The notes below the pieces were generated by a model. It made no database searches, was not told where the DNA came from, and saw nothing but the letters and a program-made list of their open reading frames with translations. From Rodentibacter sp. JRC1 (GTDB lineage: Bacteria > Pseudomonadota > Gammaproteobacteria > Enterobacterales > Pasteurellaceae): DNA of 64,000 bases. The stretch lies in NCBI RefSeq assembly GCF_020521555.1, contig NZ_BPWA01000001.1:868001-932000 (forward strand). The letters are read 5' to 3'. Numbering within the stretch: the first letter of the stretch is position 1; the number at the start of each line of letters is the position of its first letter. The position numbers and the translations under genes were made by a program. Below are positions 51,196-60,435 of the stretch, piece by piece.

Positions 51196-51225
51196 AAAAG
51201 TGCGGTCAAAAATAACCGCACTTTT
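51196..51225 (-). terminator. Uptake-signal hairpin after gph
   Basis: Inverted Hin-type uptake signals (AAAAGTGCGGT and ACCGCACTTTT) form an 11-bp stem with an 8-base loop. It lies 10 bp after the gph stop and separates it from lon. Confidence 0.75.
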
Positions 51226-51234
51226 GTTGAAAAG

Positions 51235-51909
51235 CTAAAGAATTTCCAGTAATTTGCCAAAATCGTCAAATACCCAATCCGGGTCGGATTCGTTGATAGG
51301 AATATTATAGTTATAGCCATAGGTTAACCCCACCACCGCACAACCCGCCGCATGTGCGGCAATAATGTCATTTTTGGAATCACCGACAAATAACACTTGG
51401 CGTGGCTCAAGCCCAAACTTTCCGCATAAATAATAAAGCGGCCCCGGATGCGGCTTAATTGCAGGTAAAGATTGACCGCCTAAGGTTTCGCTAAATAAGT
51501 GATCAATACCAAATGCGGATAACACCGGTTGAACGTGTTTAGTCGGTTTATTGGTAACAACGGCAAGAGTATAACCTTTAGCTTTTAAGGCTTCTAGGGT
51601 TTCTTTTACATTAGGATATAAATGACTGATATTACAGAGGTTTTCACCATAATAGTGACTAAAACGAGCTTTTACCGTTTCGATTTCCGCCTCGCTTAGC
51701 GTTCTACCTGTTTGCTCATAAGCCCATTCTAAAGCACGTGCAATAAGTACCGGTGCACCATTGCCGATCCAAGTTAATACCAATGCTTCTGAGGCTTGCG
51801 GTAAATCCAACTCCGCTAAAGCGGAATTCACGGACAAGGCTAAGTCCGGCAAGCTATTAACTAAAGTACCGTCCAAATCAAAGCCGATAAGTTTAAATTG
51901 TGTGTTCAT
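51235..51909 (-). CDS. gph: Phosphoglycolate phosphatase
   Basis: Gph dephosphorylates 2-phosphoglycolate formed during DNA repair. I start at ATG 51909 (MNTQFKLIGFDLDGTLVNS), 224 residues, with AAGGAAA upstream; the in-frame start at 51939 is not supported by the family. HAD motifs are FDLDGTLVNS, VVTNKP and FVGDSKNDIIAAHAAG. It follows rpe after about 44 bp, the conserved rpe-gph pair. Confidence 0.95.
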   Translation of the reverse strand: MNTQFKLIGFDLDGTLVNSLPDLALSVNSALAELDLPQASEALVLTWIGNGAPVLIARALEWAYEQTGRTLSEAEIETVKARFSHYYGENLCNISHLYPNVKETLEALKAKGYTLAVVTNKPTKHVQPVLSAFGIDHLFSETLGGQSLPAIKPHPGPLYYLCGKFGLEPRQVLFVGDSKNDIIAAHAAGCAVVGLTYGYNYNIPINESDPDWVFDDFGKLLEIL

Positions 51910-51953
51910 TATTTTTCTATTTCCTTGTAAATCAGTCAAAAAAGGCGTGATAT

Positions 51954-52631
51954 TTATTCACCACAAACCGTTTCGAGTTGTTGTCTCATTTGATCAATCA
52001 CCTGTTTGTAATCAGGTTGGTCAAAAATGGCCGAACCGGCAACAAACATATCTGCACCGGCTGCTGCAATTTCCGCAATATTGTTGATTTTTACGCCGCC
52101 ATCCACTTCAAGACGAATATCTAAGCCGCTATCATCAATTATTTTGCGTACTTGTTGTAATTTTTTCAGTGTGGACGGAATGAAAGATTGCCCGCCAAAT
52201 CCCGGATTTACCGACATCAATAAAATCAAATCCACTTTATCCAATACGTAATCCAAATAGCTCAACGGCGTTGCCGGATTAAACACTAAGCCGGATTTAC
52301 AACCGTGATCTCGAATAAGCTGCAATGTACGATCAATATGTTCTGAAGCTTCCGGATGAAAACTAATATAATTGGCACCGGCTTTCGCGAAATCAGGAAT
52401 AATTCTATCCACCGGTTTTACCATTAAATGAACGTCAATCGGTGCGGTAATTCCGTAATCACGCAAAGCTTTACACACGACGGGGCCGAAAGTGAGGTTC
52501 GGCACATAATGATTATCCATAACATCAAAATGAATCACATCCGCACCGGCATTCAATACATTTTGTACATCATCACCAAGGCGGGCAAGATCGGCAGAAA
52601 GAATTGAGGGAGCAATAAGATAAGGTTTCAT
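51954..52631 (-). CDS. rpe: Ribulose-phosphate 3-epimerase
   Basis: Rpe interconverts ribulose 5-phosphate and xylulose 5-phosphate. The start is ATG 52631 ([18 protein letters not shown]) with a GGAGATG site; an upstream ATG overlaps that site. The 225-residue TIM-barrel has [29 protein letters not shown] and EVDGGVK. It is the enzyme that joins the ula product D-xylulose 5-phosphate to ribulose 5-phosphate. Confidence 0.98.
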   Translation of the reverse strand: MKPYLIAPSILSADLARLGDDVQNVLNAGADVIHFDVMDNHYVPNLTFGPVVCKALRDYGITAPIDVHLMVKPVDRIIPDFAKAGANYISFHPEASEHIDRTLQLIRDHGCKSGLVFNPATPLSYLDYVLDKVDLILLMSVNPGFGGQSFIPSTLKKLQQVRKIIDDSGLDIRLEVDGGVKINNIAEIAAAGADMFVAGSAIFDQPDYKQVIDQMRQQLETVCGE

Positions 52632-52722
52632 AGTCATCTCCAAAAGATAGTAATCACTCTAGTTTACTACGTTAAGGTATAAATTGCCTTGATTATTTCT
52701 TGGAAAACACCGAAAAAAACAA

Positions 52723-52761
52723 CCGCACTTTGTTTCCTTTCCGAATAAAACAAAGTGCGGT
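52723..52761 (-). terminator. Uptake-signal hairpin after the OsmB-like gene
   Basis: Two Hin-type uptake signals in inverted orientation (14-bp arms 52723-52736 and 52748-52761) form a stem with an 11-base loop; on the minus strand GTTTTTTT follows. Confidence 0.8.
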
Positions 52762-52778
52762 CGGTTTTTTAAGAAATT

Positions 52779-52982
52779 TTATTTATTCACTTGGCTGCCA
52801 ATCAAACCACCTAATGCCGCCCCACCTAATGTTGTTGCCGCATTGCCTTTAATCATATAGCCGGCGGCACCACCAATTGCAGCCCCCACCGCGGTATTTT
52901 TTTGGCTACGGCTCATATTTCCGCAAGCTGCTAATGAAACGGCCGTCATACCAATAATCAACGATTTTGTGATTAACTTCAT
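52779..52982 (-). CDS. Small glycine-zipper lipoprotein (OsmB-like)
   Basis: I start at ATG 52982 (MKLITKSLIIGMTAVSLAACG), preceded by AGGA; the longer ORF start at 53039 does not place a signal peptide at the N-terminus. The 67-residue product has a lipoprotein signal with lipobox LAAC (Cys at position 20) and then a glycine-zipper segment (VGAAIGGAAGYM; TLGGAALGGLIG). It resembles E. coli OsmB, an osmotically induced outer-membrane lipoprotein of unclear role. Confidence 0.85.
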   Translation of the reverse strand: MKLITKSLIIGMTAVSLAACGNMSRSQKNTAVGAAIGGAAGYMIKGNAATTLGGAALGGLIGSQVNK

Positions 52983-53104
52983 AGGATTTCTCCGTGTAAA
53001 ACTAAAAACTATCAACAGCGATAGCGTTCTGTAAGACAAACCCGACCGAATAAAAGTTCATAAAAATAATCTCATCGTGATGAGAGCAAAATAGGAGAGG
53101 AATT

Positions 53105-53416
53105 TCAATGATCTAAAATTACCGTGATCACTTTTAAATATTCAATGGCAAGACGCTGCTGATCGGCACTCGCATTAAAAATAAGATCTTCCGAAAGTAC
53201 GCCGCAAGGTTGATCTTTGGGAATTTTACCTTGCTCATAGGCTTCGTAATCATCACGCCAATCGCCGCTAAAATAATATTTTTCCAAGAATTTCATTTTC
53301 GGTAAGAATGTTTGCCATTTTTCAAGAAACCATTGTGCTTCCGCAAGAAAATCCGTTGATTCATTCAAAATAGCTTCCATTTCGACAATTTGCGCTAAAC
53401 GTTCTTTGGGTAGCAT
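53105..53416 (-). CDS. DUF4298 family protein
   Basis: The function is unknown. The 103-residue product is acidic and helical, with the conserved KMKFLEKYYFSGDWRDDYEA stretch around residues 41-60 that characterises this family. ATG 53416 is chosen because GGAGAG lies four bases upstream; the earlier ATG (53428) overlaps that ribosome site. No signal peptide or membrane segment. It stands alone between gnd and the lipoprotein gene. Confidence 0.8.
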   Translation of the reverse strand: MLPKERLAQIVEMEAILNESTDFLAEAQWFLEKWQTFLPKMKFLEKYYFSGDWRDDYEAYEQGKIPKDQPCGVLSEDLIFNASADQQRLAIEYLKVITVILDH

Positions 53417-53444
53417 TATTCTCTCCAAAACTTTCTAAAAATAA

Positions 53445-53470
53445 ACCGCACTTCCGGTTGAAAGTGCGGT
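53445..53470 (-). terminator. Uptake-signal hairpin after gnd
   Basis: ACCGCACTT (53445-53453) and AAGTGCGGT (53462-53470) form a 9-bp stem with an 8-base loop, followed on the minus strand by TTATTTTTAG. It lies 24 bp past the gnd stop. Confidence 0.75.
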
Positions 53471-53494
53471 CAGTTTACAGCGTATTTTTACAAA

Positions 53495-54949
53495 CTACAC
53501 ATCATAAGTGGTTGATGCCGTATTACCGCCACGCCCTGTCCAATTGGTGTGGAAAAACTCGCCGCGTGGTTTATCTGTACGTTCATAAGTATGCGCACCA
53601 AAATAATCACGTTGTGCTTGCAATAAGTTTGCAGGTAAACGAGCGGAGGTATAACCATCGAGGAAAGTGATGGCTGATGCCATACAAGGCATTGGAATAC
53701 CGATTTCGATAGATTTCGCCACAACTTTGCGCCAATCATCCATGGAATTTTCCAAAATTCCCTTGAAGTAGCTGTCTGAACCTAAGAAAATTAAATCCGG
53801 ATTCGCTTCATAAGCATCACGAATATTACCTAAAAAACGACTGCGAATAATACAGCCTTCACGCCATAATAGTGCAGTGTTGCCGTAGTTGATATTCCAG
53901 TTGAAATTTTCAGAAGCCTCACGAATCAACATAAAGCCTTGTGCATAAGAAATGATTTTGGAAGCCAACAATGCTTTGCGTACGGCTTCAATCCATACTT
54001 TTTTATCACCTTCGACTTTACCGATCGTTTTGTTGAATAATTTGCTTGCCGCAACACGTTGATCTTTAAATGCAGACACACAGCGGGCGAACACGGATTC
54101 GGTGATTAAGGTCAATGGAATACCAAAATCTAACGCATTGATTCCCGTCCATTTACCCGTCCCTTTTTGACCTGCCGTGTCTAAGATTTTATCAACCAAA
54201 CGTGCACCGTCTGCATCTTTATAACCTAGAATATCAGCAGTAATATCAATCAGATAGCTATCTAATTCGGTATTGCGCCACTCATTAAAAGTTGCTTGCA
54301 ATTCATCATCAGATAAGCCAACGCCCTCTTTTAAGAATTGATAAGCTTCGCAAATTAATTGCATATCGCCATATTCGATACCATTGTGAACCATTTTCAC
54401 AAAATGGCCTGCGCCATCTTTACCCACCCAATCACAACAAGGCTCGCCTTGTTCGGTTTTAGCGGAAATCGCTTGTAACACAGGTTTGACGAATTGCCAT
54501 GCTTCTTCGTTACCACCCGGCATAATTGAAGGCCCGTGGCGAGCGCCTTCTTCTCCACCGGAAACGCCGGTACCGATGAAACGAATCCCTTTTTCACGCA
54601 ACGCTTCTACACGGCGATTGGTATCAGGATAGTTGGAATTACCGCCGTCAATGATAATATCGCCTTCTTCCAAATGCGGGAGTAACGCATCAATAAATTG
54701 ATCCACCACCTCTCCGGCACGCACCATTAACATGACTTTGCGCGGTTTTTCTAATTTAGCGGCTAAATCTTCTAACGAATACGCACCGATAATGTTCGTT
54801 CCTTTCGCTGCGCCTTCCAAAAACTCGTCCACCTTAGACGTGGTACGGTTATATGCCACCACTTTAAAGCCATGATCATTCATATTTAAAATGAGGTTTT
54901 GCCCCATCACGGCTAAGCCGATGACACCGATATCGCCTTTTACTGACAT
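53495..54949 (-). CDS. gnd: 6-phosphogluconate dehydrogenase (decarboxylating)
   Basis: Gnd oxidatively decarboxylates 6-phosphogluconate to ribulose 5-phosphate. The 484-residue product has the NADP motif (GVIGLAVMGQNLILN), the substrate motif GVSGGEEGARHGPSIMPGG and the catalytic Lys-Asn region (GAGHFVKMVHNGIEYGDM). The 484-residue length indicates the long, two-domain form. It lies downstream of zwf and pgl on the same strand but is separated from them by several genes. Confidence 0.98.
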   Translation of the reverse strand: MSVKGDIGVIGLAVMGQNLILNMNDHGFKVVAYNRTTSKVDEFLEGAAKGTNIIGAYSLEDLAAKLEKPRKVMLMVRAGEVVDQFIDALLPHLEEGDIIIDGGNSNYPDTNRRVEALREKGIRFIGTGVSGGEEGARHGPSIMPGGNEEAWQFVKPVLQAISAKTEQGEPCCDWVGKDGAGHFVKMVHNGIEYGDMQLICEAYQFLKEGVGLSDDELQATFNEWRNTELDSYLIDITADILGYKDADGARLVDKILDTAGQKGTGKWTGINALDFGIPLTLITESVFARCVSAFKDQRVAASKLFNKTIGKVEGDKKVWIEAVRKALLASKIISYAQGFMLIREASENFNWNINYGNTALLWREGCIIRSRFLGNIRDAYEANPDLIFLGSDSYFKGILENSMDDWRKVVAKSIEIGIPMPCMASAITFLDGYTSARLPANLLQAQRDYFGAHTYERTDKPRGEFFHTNWTGRGGNTASTTYDV

Positions 54950-55118
54950 TTTTTTCTCCTGTTGGTGAGGCGCAACTTACTTGCACCTTTTTAATTAAAA
55001 CTTCTTACATAGTTAAAAGCATATGGGAAGAATAAACGCACTTTATCTACTAAAATTGAAAACTACGTAAATATAAAATTTTGTTTTGCACGCTCATTAA
55101 CCCTTCCCTCAAATATCA

Positions 55119-55808
55119 TCAATTCACAACAAATTCTGCAGCCATTTGTGAATGTAATTTTGCCGTATCAAAAAAAGGTAACGGAGAATCACTTTGATTT
55201 ACTAATAATCCAATCTCAGTACAGCCTAAAATCACCCCTTCCGCACCTTGTTTCTGCAATGTTTCAATCGTATCTAAATAAAACGCATTTGATTGTGATA
55301 AAAATTTACCTACACATAATTCATCAAAAATAATACGGTGAATTTCATTTTGAATTTCTTCATTCGGCACAATAGGGACAATTCCGCGTTGAATAAGTCC
55401 ATCACGATAAAAATTATCACTCATAGTAAATTTTGTGCCTAGTAACGCCACTTTTCTGATGTTTCTCGCCTTTATCGCATTTGCCGTTGCATCCAAAATA
55501 TGCAAAAAAGGAATAGAGATTGCCTGTTGAATTTGAGTTGCAACTTTATGCATCGTATTCGTTGCCAACACAATACCTTGAGCACCAACTACTTCTAGCC
55601 TTTTGGCTGCCTCTGCTAAAATCTCTCCTGCTTTTTTCCATTCACCCCGTTTTTGGTATCGTACAATTTCCTCAAACTCTACACTTACCATCACGATAGG
55701 TGCTGAAGTATTGCTACCTTTTCGTTGATTAACCAAGCGATTAATTTCCGTATAATAGGTTGCAGTGCTTTCTGGGCTCATTCCTCCGATAATACCGAGC
55801 GTTTTCAT
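55119..55808 (-). CDS. Aspartate/glutamate racemase family protein (YgeA-like)
   Basis: Cofactor-independent amino-acid racemase family. The 229-residue product has LGIIGGMSPESTATYY at the start and the two catalytic positions of the fold. The first is Thr83 (in LATNTMHK) instead of Cys, and the second Cys196 (in ILGCTEIGLL). The Thr/Cys pair matches E. coli YgeA, a broad-specificity racemase active on homoserine and other amino acids. Substrate here is unknown. Single gene, with AAGGAG before the ATG. Confidence 0.87.
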   Translation of the reverse strand: MKTLGIIGGMSPESTATYYTEINRLVNQRKGSNTSAPIVMVSVEFEEIVRYQKRGEWKKAGEILAEAAKRLEVVGAQGIVLATNTMHKVATQIQQAISIPFLHILDATANAIKARNIRKVALLGTKFTMSDNFYRDGLIQRGIVPIVPNEEIQNEIHRIIFDELCVGKFLSQSNAFYLDTIETLQKQGAEGVILGCTEIGLLVNQSDSPLPFFDTAKLHSQMAAEFVVN

Positions 55809-55948
55809 TTATTCTCCTTTCTTCATAGAGATACGCAAAATTTCTCTGCTTATTAAAGGGATATAGTAAGTACAAATCAGCACACCTAGAACGACATTAT
55901 CTTGCTCCCTCATAACCTATGTTATTGGAATTTCTAATTAATTCAAAT

Positions 55949-56560
55949 TCATTTTTCTCTCAACCACTCAGGTAAACTTTTCAACCTCAGTAATCGTTGC
56001 TGATAGTCCAAGCATTGTCTGCTAAAGTAATTCTGCAAGCTATAAGTTTCAATTCTCAACGCTATCGGGACAAAAAAAGCATCAACCGCAGTAAAGGCTT
56101 CACCTGTAAGAAAATCACTACCGAATTGGCTTAATCCCTGCCGCCAAAGTTGATCCAAACGAGCCAATTCTTGTGCAAGTGCGGTAGAAATTGACGGTGT
56201 TTTTAACCGTTCTAATGGACTGAAATCACAAATTTCCCTCAATTGTTCAAACCCAGAATGCATTTCTGCACAAGCTGATCTTGACCAAGCTCTCGCCGAT
56301 TTGTCTTTTGCCCAAACTTGTGGAAAGATTTCGGCTAAATATTCAATAATAGCAAGACTATCCCAAACGGTCATACCGTTATGTTCCAACACTGGGATTT
56401 TACCTGTGGGGGAAAATTGTAAAAAATGTTGACGTTGCAGTATTTTATCTTGCAAATAATGCACATTCACTTGTTCAAAAGGAATATTAAGCTGCTTCAT
56501 CAAAATCCACACACGCAAAGACCAAGTAGATTTTGGCGGATTAACATAAAGTTTGAACAT
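55949..56560 (-). CDS. Glutathione S-transferase family protein
   Basis: Cytosolic GST-like protein of 203 residues. The N-terminal thioredoxin-like domain (1-80) includes NPPKSTWSLRVWILMKQLNI, the conserved cis-Pro region TGKIPVLEHNG and the DSLAIIEYLAE glutathione motif. The rest is the helical domain. ATG 56560 follows GGAAGG; the ORF can be extended 9 codons without support. The specific substrate is unknown; it resembles stress-related GSTs such as YfcF/YibF in general form. Confidence 0.85.
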   Translation of the reverse strand: MFKLYVNPPKSTWSLRVWILMKQLNIPFEQVNVHYLQDKILQRQHFLQFSPTGKIPVLEHNGMTVWDSLAIIEYLAEIFPQVWAKDKSARAWSRSACAEMHSGFEQLREICDFSPLERLKTPSISTALAQELARLDQLWRQGLSQFGSDFLTGEAFTAVDAFFVPIALRIETYSLQNYFSRQCLDYQQRLLRLKSLPEWLREK

Positions 56561-56612
56561 TTTCCTTCCTCTAGCATTTACGGTCAAAAGATTTTAACCT
56601 TAGTTCCAAAAA

Positions 56613-56966
56613 CTACAAAAAATAGGCAGCAAACGCCAACACCGCCGGTAATCCCTGTTTAAACAAAATCCCTTTGTTCGCCGTAATTGCGCCATATATT
56701 GCCGCAATGATAACGCAAATAAGGAAGAAATAGGTTAGCGCAACTTGCTGAACCGACAAGGAAAACACTAGACCTGCGGCAAGAAAGCCATTGTATAACC
56801 CCTGGTTGGCAAACAAAACTTTGATCTTAGGATTAGCAAGGTCTTGTTCGGTTAATTTAAAAATTCGCCGTGCGACAGGGCTATTTAAAGCGAACATTTC
56901 CAAATAAAGAATGTAAAAATGTTCCAATGCCACAAGTGCGGTCAAAATAGAGGCTAAAATTTCCAT
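56613..56966 (-). CDS. DUF1304 family small membrane protein
   Basis: The 117-residue product has four predicted membrane helices, with the conserved N-terminal stretch LTALVALEHFYILYLEMFA and the NQGLYNGFLAAGL motif typical of DUF1304. The function is unknown. Its start shares one base with the stop of the upstream gene (56966), so it is translationally coupled to it. Confidence 0.85.
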   Translation of the reverse strand: MEILASILTALVALEHFYILYLEMFALNSPVARRIFKLTEQDLANPKIKVLFANQGLYNGFLAAGLVFSLSVQQVALTYFFLICVIIAAIYGAITANKGILFKQGLPAVLAFAAYFL

Positions 56967-57298
56967 TAAATTTCTCGAATTAATGAGTTGCCCTGTTCAA
57001 GGCTATCCAACCACTGCCATTTTTCATTGCCGATTAATTTTCCTGCATTGATAGAAAAAGTCGTACAACAACGCCCAAATCTGTTTTCTAAAGATTGATT
57101 TAAATGCTGATAAGTAAATTCAATCTGCATTTCACCGGTCTTTTTTCCAATTAGAAAACCTTTTAGAATTTCACCACCACTATACTCAGCCCAAACCATC
57201 TTTCCTTGTTGGTGGTAATGAAATTGGGTTTGGCAACCCACTTCACCATTTTCAGTATTCTCTACCGCTACAAACTTTTTGTTATTTAAATTCAACAT
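56966..57298 (-). CDS. Small conserved hypothetical protein
   Basis: I do not recognise a characterised function. The 110-residue product has no signal peptide and reads as an all-beta soluble protein (FHYHQQGKMVWAEYSGGEI; FLIGKKTGEMQIEFTYQHL). Proteins of this type are sometimes labelled N-acetylglutamate synthase without evidence. The start shares one base with the pgl stop and its stop overlaps the DUF1304 start, so pgl, this gene and the DUF1304 gene form a coupled unit. Confidence 0.7.
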   Translation of the reverse strand: MLNLNNKKFVAVENTENGEVGCQTQFHYHQQGKMVWAEYSGGEILKGFLIGKKTGEMQIEFTYQHLNQSLENRFGRCCTTFSINAGKLIGNEKWQWLDSLEQGNSLIREI

Positions 57299-57996
57299 TA
57301 AAGTAACTTCGCCGCCGCTTTATCCAAATACCATTCCGTTATGCCGTTCTTGGCGTGAATTTTAGCTGCCGGATAAGGTAATTTTTCCGCAGATGTGGTT
57401 TGAATTTCCTTAAGGATTTCCGCTTTACCTTCGCCTGTTACTAAGTAAGTAATACGTTTTGCCTGCTCAATGAATTTGGCGGTTTTGGAAATGCGGGTTT
57501 GTCCTGTCTCGGGGTGTTTCGCGATCACTGCAAGATTTTCATCATCAAAATCGGTTTGGTTCGGAAATAACGAAGCCGTGTGTCCGTCCGCGCCCATACC
57601 TAAAATAATCCAGTCAAAAACACCGTCAAAAATGACCGCACTTAATTCTTCTTCAAAACGTTTCAATTCTAAGATCGGCTCGTTTTCACCACGGATACGG
57701 TGAATATTTTCTGCCGGGATATGAATATGATCAAACAGCAATTTTTGTACTTCACCATAATTACTTTCAGGATTCTCAGGGCTCACCATTCGCTCATCGC
57801 CCCACCAAAAATGCAAATTTTTCCACTGCACTTGTGAAGCATAAGGTTCCGTTGCTAAGGTTTTAAATAATAATTTTGGGGTGGAACCGCCCGATAGGGA
57901 AATATGCACAGGACGATTAAACTCGCTATAAAGTTGAAATTCTTGAGCGATTTTTTCAACCGCTTGTTGAGCTGTTTTAAAGATAATCGTATTCAT
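57298..57996 (-). CDS. pgl: 6-phosphogluconolactonase
   Basis: Pgl hydrolyses 6-phosphogluconolactone to 6-phosphogluconate. I start at ATG 57996 (MNTIIFKTAQQAVEKIA), 232 residues, with AAGGAAAACG upstream; the ORF extension to 58026 overlaps the end of the PhzF-family gene. DevB-type motifs are visible: SLSGGSTPKLLFK, WWGDERMV and GMGADGHTASLFP. Only one other gene separates it from zwf. Confidence 0.96.
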   Translation of the reverse strand: MNTIIFKTAQQAVEKIAQEFQLYSEFNRPVHISLSGGSTPKLLFKTLATEPYASQVQWKNLHFWWGDERMVSPENPESNYGEVQKLLFDHIHIPAENIHRIRGENEPILELKRFEEELSAVIFDGVFDWIILGMGADGHTASLFPNQTDFDDENLAVIAKHPETGQTRISKTAKFIEQAKRITYLVTGEGKAEILKEIQTTSAEKLPYPAAKIHAKNGITEWYLDKAAAKLL

Positions 57997-58004
57997 CGTT
58001 TTCC

Positions 58005-58856
58005 TTAGTTTGGGAGGGCAAAACAACCTTTGCCCACTTCAATCACATTGCCTCCCACGAAAATCGTGTTTTCGTGATCTACTCGAATAGTCAGCCTATT
58101 TGGGCGTTGCATTTTATCGCCCTGATGAATGACCCATTCAAGCGGTGTTTTTTTACGTAAAATTTGCAAGCCCGCCAGATTTGCCGCTGCCGAGCCGGTA
58201 CCGGGGTCTTCCAATATCGCCCCGGATTGAACGAAAAACATTCTTGACGTAACCTGCTCATTTTCACGATGCCATAAATAGCATTGAGAGGGAGCAAAAT
58301 CACTTTTTGTTTTCGCTAAAAATGAGGCGCTATTTGGCACGGCATTATGTACCGCCTGTGAGTGGGTTAATTCCGCTAATAACTGCCACGTCCCAGTATT
58401 GACCCACACAGGCTCATTTTTTACCTCTTGTGGCGTTAAGCCGAGAAATTCCGCTGTTTCCGCCACGCTCAAATGAGAGGGTTGCGTTTTCACGCCATTT
58501 TTTAAGGCGAATTCCACGCCTGTTCCTCTATGTGAAATATCAACCAAACCGGCTTGAGTTTCGATGGTGTAGCGTTTTTCCGCTGAATAATGGCTGTGCA
58601 AAATAAAACTCGCCCCTATCGTCGGATGTCCTGCAAACGGCATTTCATAATCGGGGGTAAAAATGCGATATTTTTTGACCGTTTGTGGCTGCTTGGGTGG
58701 CAGAATAAATACCGTTTCAGACAAATTAAACTGGCGAGCAATCAACTGCATTTGCTGATCGCTTAACCCCTCAGCATCAGGAAATACCGCCAACGGATTA
58801 CCGCCGAAATGGCTTTCAGCAAATACATTCACGAGGTAAAAATCGTAATAATTCAT
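58005..58856 (-). CDS. PhzF-family isomerase-like protein
   Basis: PhzF-fold enzymes catalyse isomerisations; close relatives such as E. coli YddE have no established substrate. The 283-residue product has the family N-terminus (YLVNVFAESHFGGNPLAVF, seen as FYLVNVFAESHFGGNPLAV), a conserved Glu in FNLSETVFI and the motifs MPFAGHPTIGASF and DPGTGSAAANLAG. It sits between zwf and pgl in one transcription unit (20 and 8 bp gaps). Confidence 0.88.
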   Translation of the reverse strand: MNYYDFYLVNVFAESHFGGNPLAVFPDAEGLSDQQMQLIARQFNLSETVFILPPKQPQTVKKYRIFTPDYEMPFAGHPTIGASFILHSHYSAEKRYTIETQAGLVDISHRGTGVEFALKNGVKTQPSHLSVAETAEFLGLTPQEVKNEPVWVNTGTWQLLAELTHSQAVHNAVPNSASFLAKTKSDFAPSQCYLWHRENEQVTSRMFFVQSGAILEDPGTGSAAANLAGLQILRKKTPLEWVIHQGDKMQRPNRLTIRVDHENTIFVGGNVIEVGKGCFALPN

Positions 58857-58876
58857 CTGTACTTCCCTAAAGTGAG

Positions 58877-60361
58877 CTACACTTTTTTCTTCATCAAACC
58901 GCTTGGTTTACGCCATACACGACCACTTTTCGCAATAAGTTTCTCTGCGGCTGTCGGCCCCCATGTACCTGCTTCATATTCGTGGATTTTGCCCCCGTTC
59001 GCTTTGTAATTTAAAATCGGTTGTACAAAACGCCACGCCGCGTGAACTGCATCGGTACGGGCGAACAAGGTGGCATCGCCTTTCATTGCATCAAGCAATA
59101 AGCGTTCGTATGCGGTAAGTACTTGCGAACCGGCAAGATCGGCATAACGAAAGTCCATAGAAACTTCCTTAGCTTCAAAACCCGCGCCCGGTTTTTTCAA
59201 CCCGAAACGCATAGAAATACCTTCATCCGGTTGAATGCGAATAATAAGTTTATTTTCCGGTGCATCTTGGCTAAATACAGGATGCGGAGTCGTTTTAAAG
59301 TGAATCACAATTTCCGTAACGCGAGTCGGTAAGCGTTTACCGGTACGGACATAAAAAGGCACGCCAGCCCAACGCCAGTTTTCGATTTCACAACGCAACG
59401 CCATATAGGTTTCAGTCTGAGAATCTGCCGGCACACCTTTTTCTTCCAGATAACCTTTCACCGTTTTACCGTTAATTTCTGCAGCGGTGTATTGCCCTAA
59501 AACAAGGTTATGTTCCACATCTTCTTGCGTTAACGGGCGTAAACTGTGCATGACTTTTGCCACTTCATCACGCATAGAATCGGCATTAATTATCGCCGGT
59601 GGTTCCATCGCCACCATTGCCAGCACTTGTAATAAGTGATTTTGGAACATATCCCGCATTGCGCCGGAACCATCGTAATAACCGCCCCGCTCCTCAACAC
59701 CGATAGATTCGGCACCGGTGATTTCTACATAATCAATGAAATTGCGATTCCAAAGCGGCTCGAACCAACCGTTAGAAAAACGTAATACGAGCAAGTTTTG
59801 TACCGTTTCTTTACCAAGATAGTGATCGATACGATAAATTTGCTGCTCTTCAAAGAAACGGTGAATTTGCACGTCTAATGCCTGTGCGGTTTTTTCATCA
59901 TAACCGAACGGTTTCTCCACAATGATACGTTTCCAACCGTATTCTTCGGTATTCAGACCGTGTGCGGCCAAACATTCCGGAATCACACCATAAAGACTTG
60001 GCGGCGTGGACATATAATAAAGCGTATTGCCGCAGGTTTGATATTTATCATGCAGTTCGTCCAAACGAGGAACAAGTTTGCCGTAATCGGCGGCATCCGA
60101 AGTGTTGATAGCTTGATAGTAAAGATGCTGACAAAATGCGTCTAAAGTTTCTGCAGTAGTCTCTTCATTATGAAGTAAGGTTTCACGCATTTTTTCACGG
60201 AAAGTTTCATCATTTAAATCGGAGCGTGCGACACCAAGCACCGAAAAATTCTCACTCAATCGTCCGATTTTATACAAATTATAGAGTGCGGGAATGAGTT
60301 TACGGTGCGTTAAATCACCGGATGCGCCAAAAATGACGATACAATTATTATCAGTTTGCAT
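58877..60361 (-). CDS. zwf: Glucose-6-phosphate dehydrogenase
   Basis: Zwf oxidises glucose 6-phosphate to 6-phosphogluconolactone, the first oxidative pentose-phosphate step. The 494-residue product has the NADP motif ([18 protein letters not shown]), the active-site stretch [19 protein letters not shown] and [12 protein letters not shown] near the C-terminus. It heads a unit of zwf, phzF-like, pgl and two small genes. Confidence 0.98.
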   Translation of the reverse strand: MQTDNNCIVIFGASGDLTHRKLIPALYNLYKIGRLSENFSVLGVARSDLNDETFREKMRETLLHNEETTAETLDAFCQHLYYQAINTSDAADYGKLVPRLDELHDKYQTCGNTLYYMSTPPSLYGVIPECLAAHGLNTEEYGWKRIIVEKPFGYDEKTAQALDVQIHRFFEEQQIYRIDHYLGKETVQNLLVLRFSNGWFEPLWNRNFIDYVEITGAESIGVEERGGYYDGSGAMRDMFQNHLLQVLAMVAMEPPAIINADSMRDEVAKVMHSLRPLTQEDVEHNLVLGQYTAAEINGKTVKGYLEEKGVPADSQTETYMALRCEIENWRWAGVPFYVRTGKRLPTRVTEIVIHFKTTPHPVFSQDAPENKLIIRIQPDEGISMRFGLKKPGAGFEAKEVSMDFRYADLAGSQVLTAYERLLLDAMKGDATLFARTDAVHAAWRFVQPILNYKANGGKIHEYEAGTWGPTAAEKLIAKSGRVWRKPSGLMKKKV

Positions 60362-60435
60362 AATGATTCCTTATTAAAATACCCGAGCGTTGCGAAATGA
60401 TGCGCTATTCTAACGAAAATTGCCAATCGAACCAA

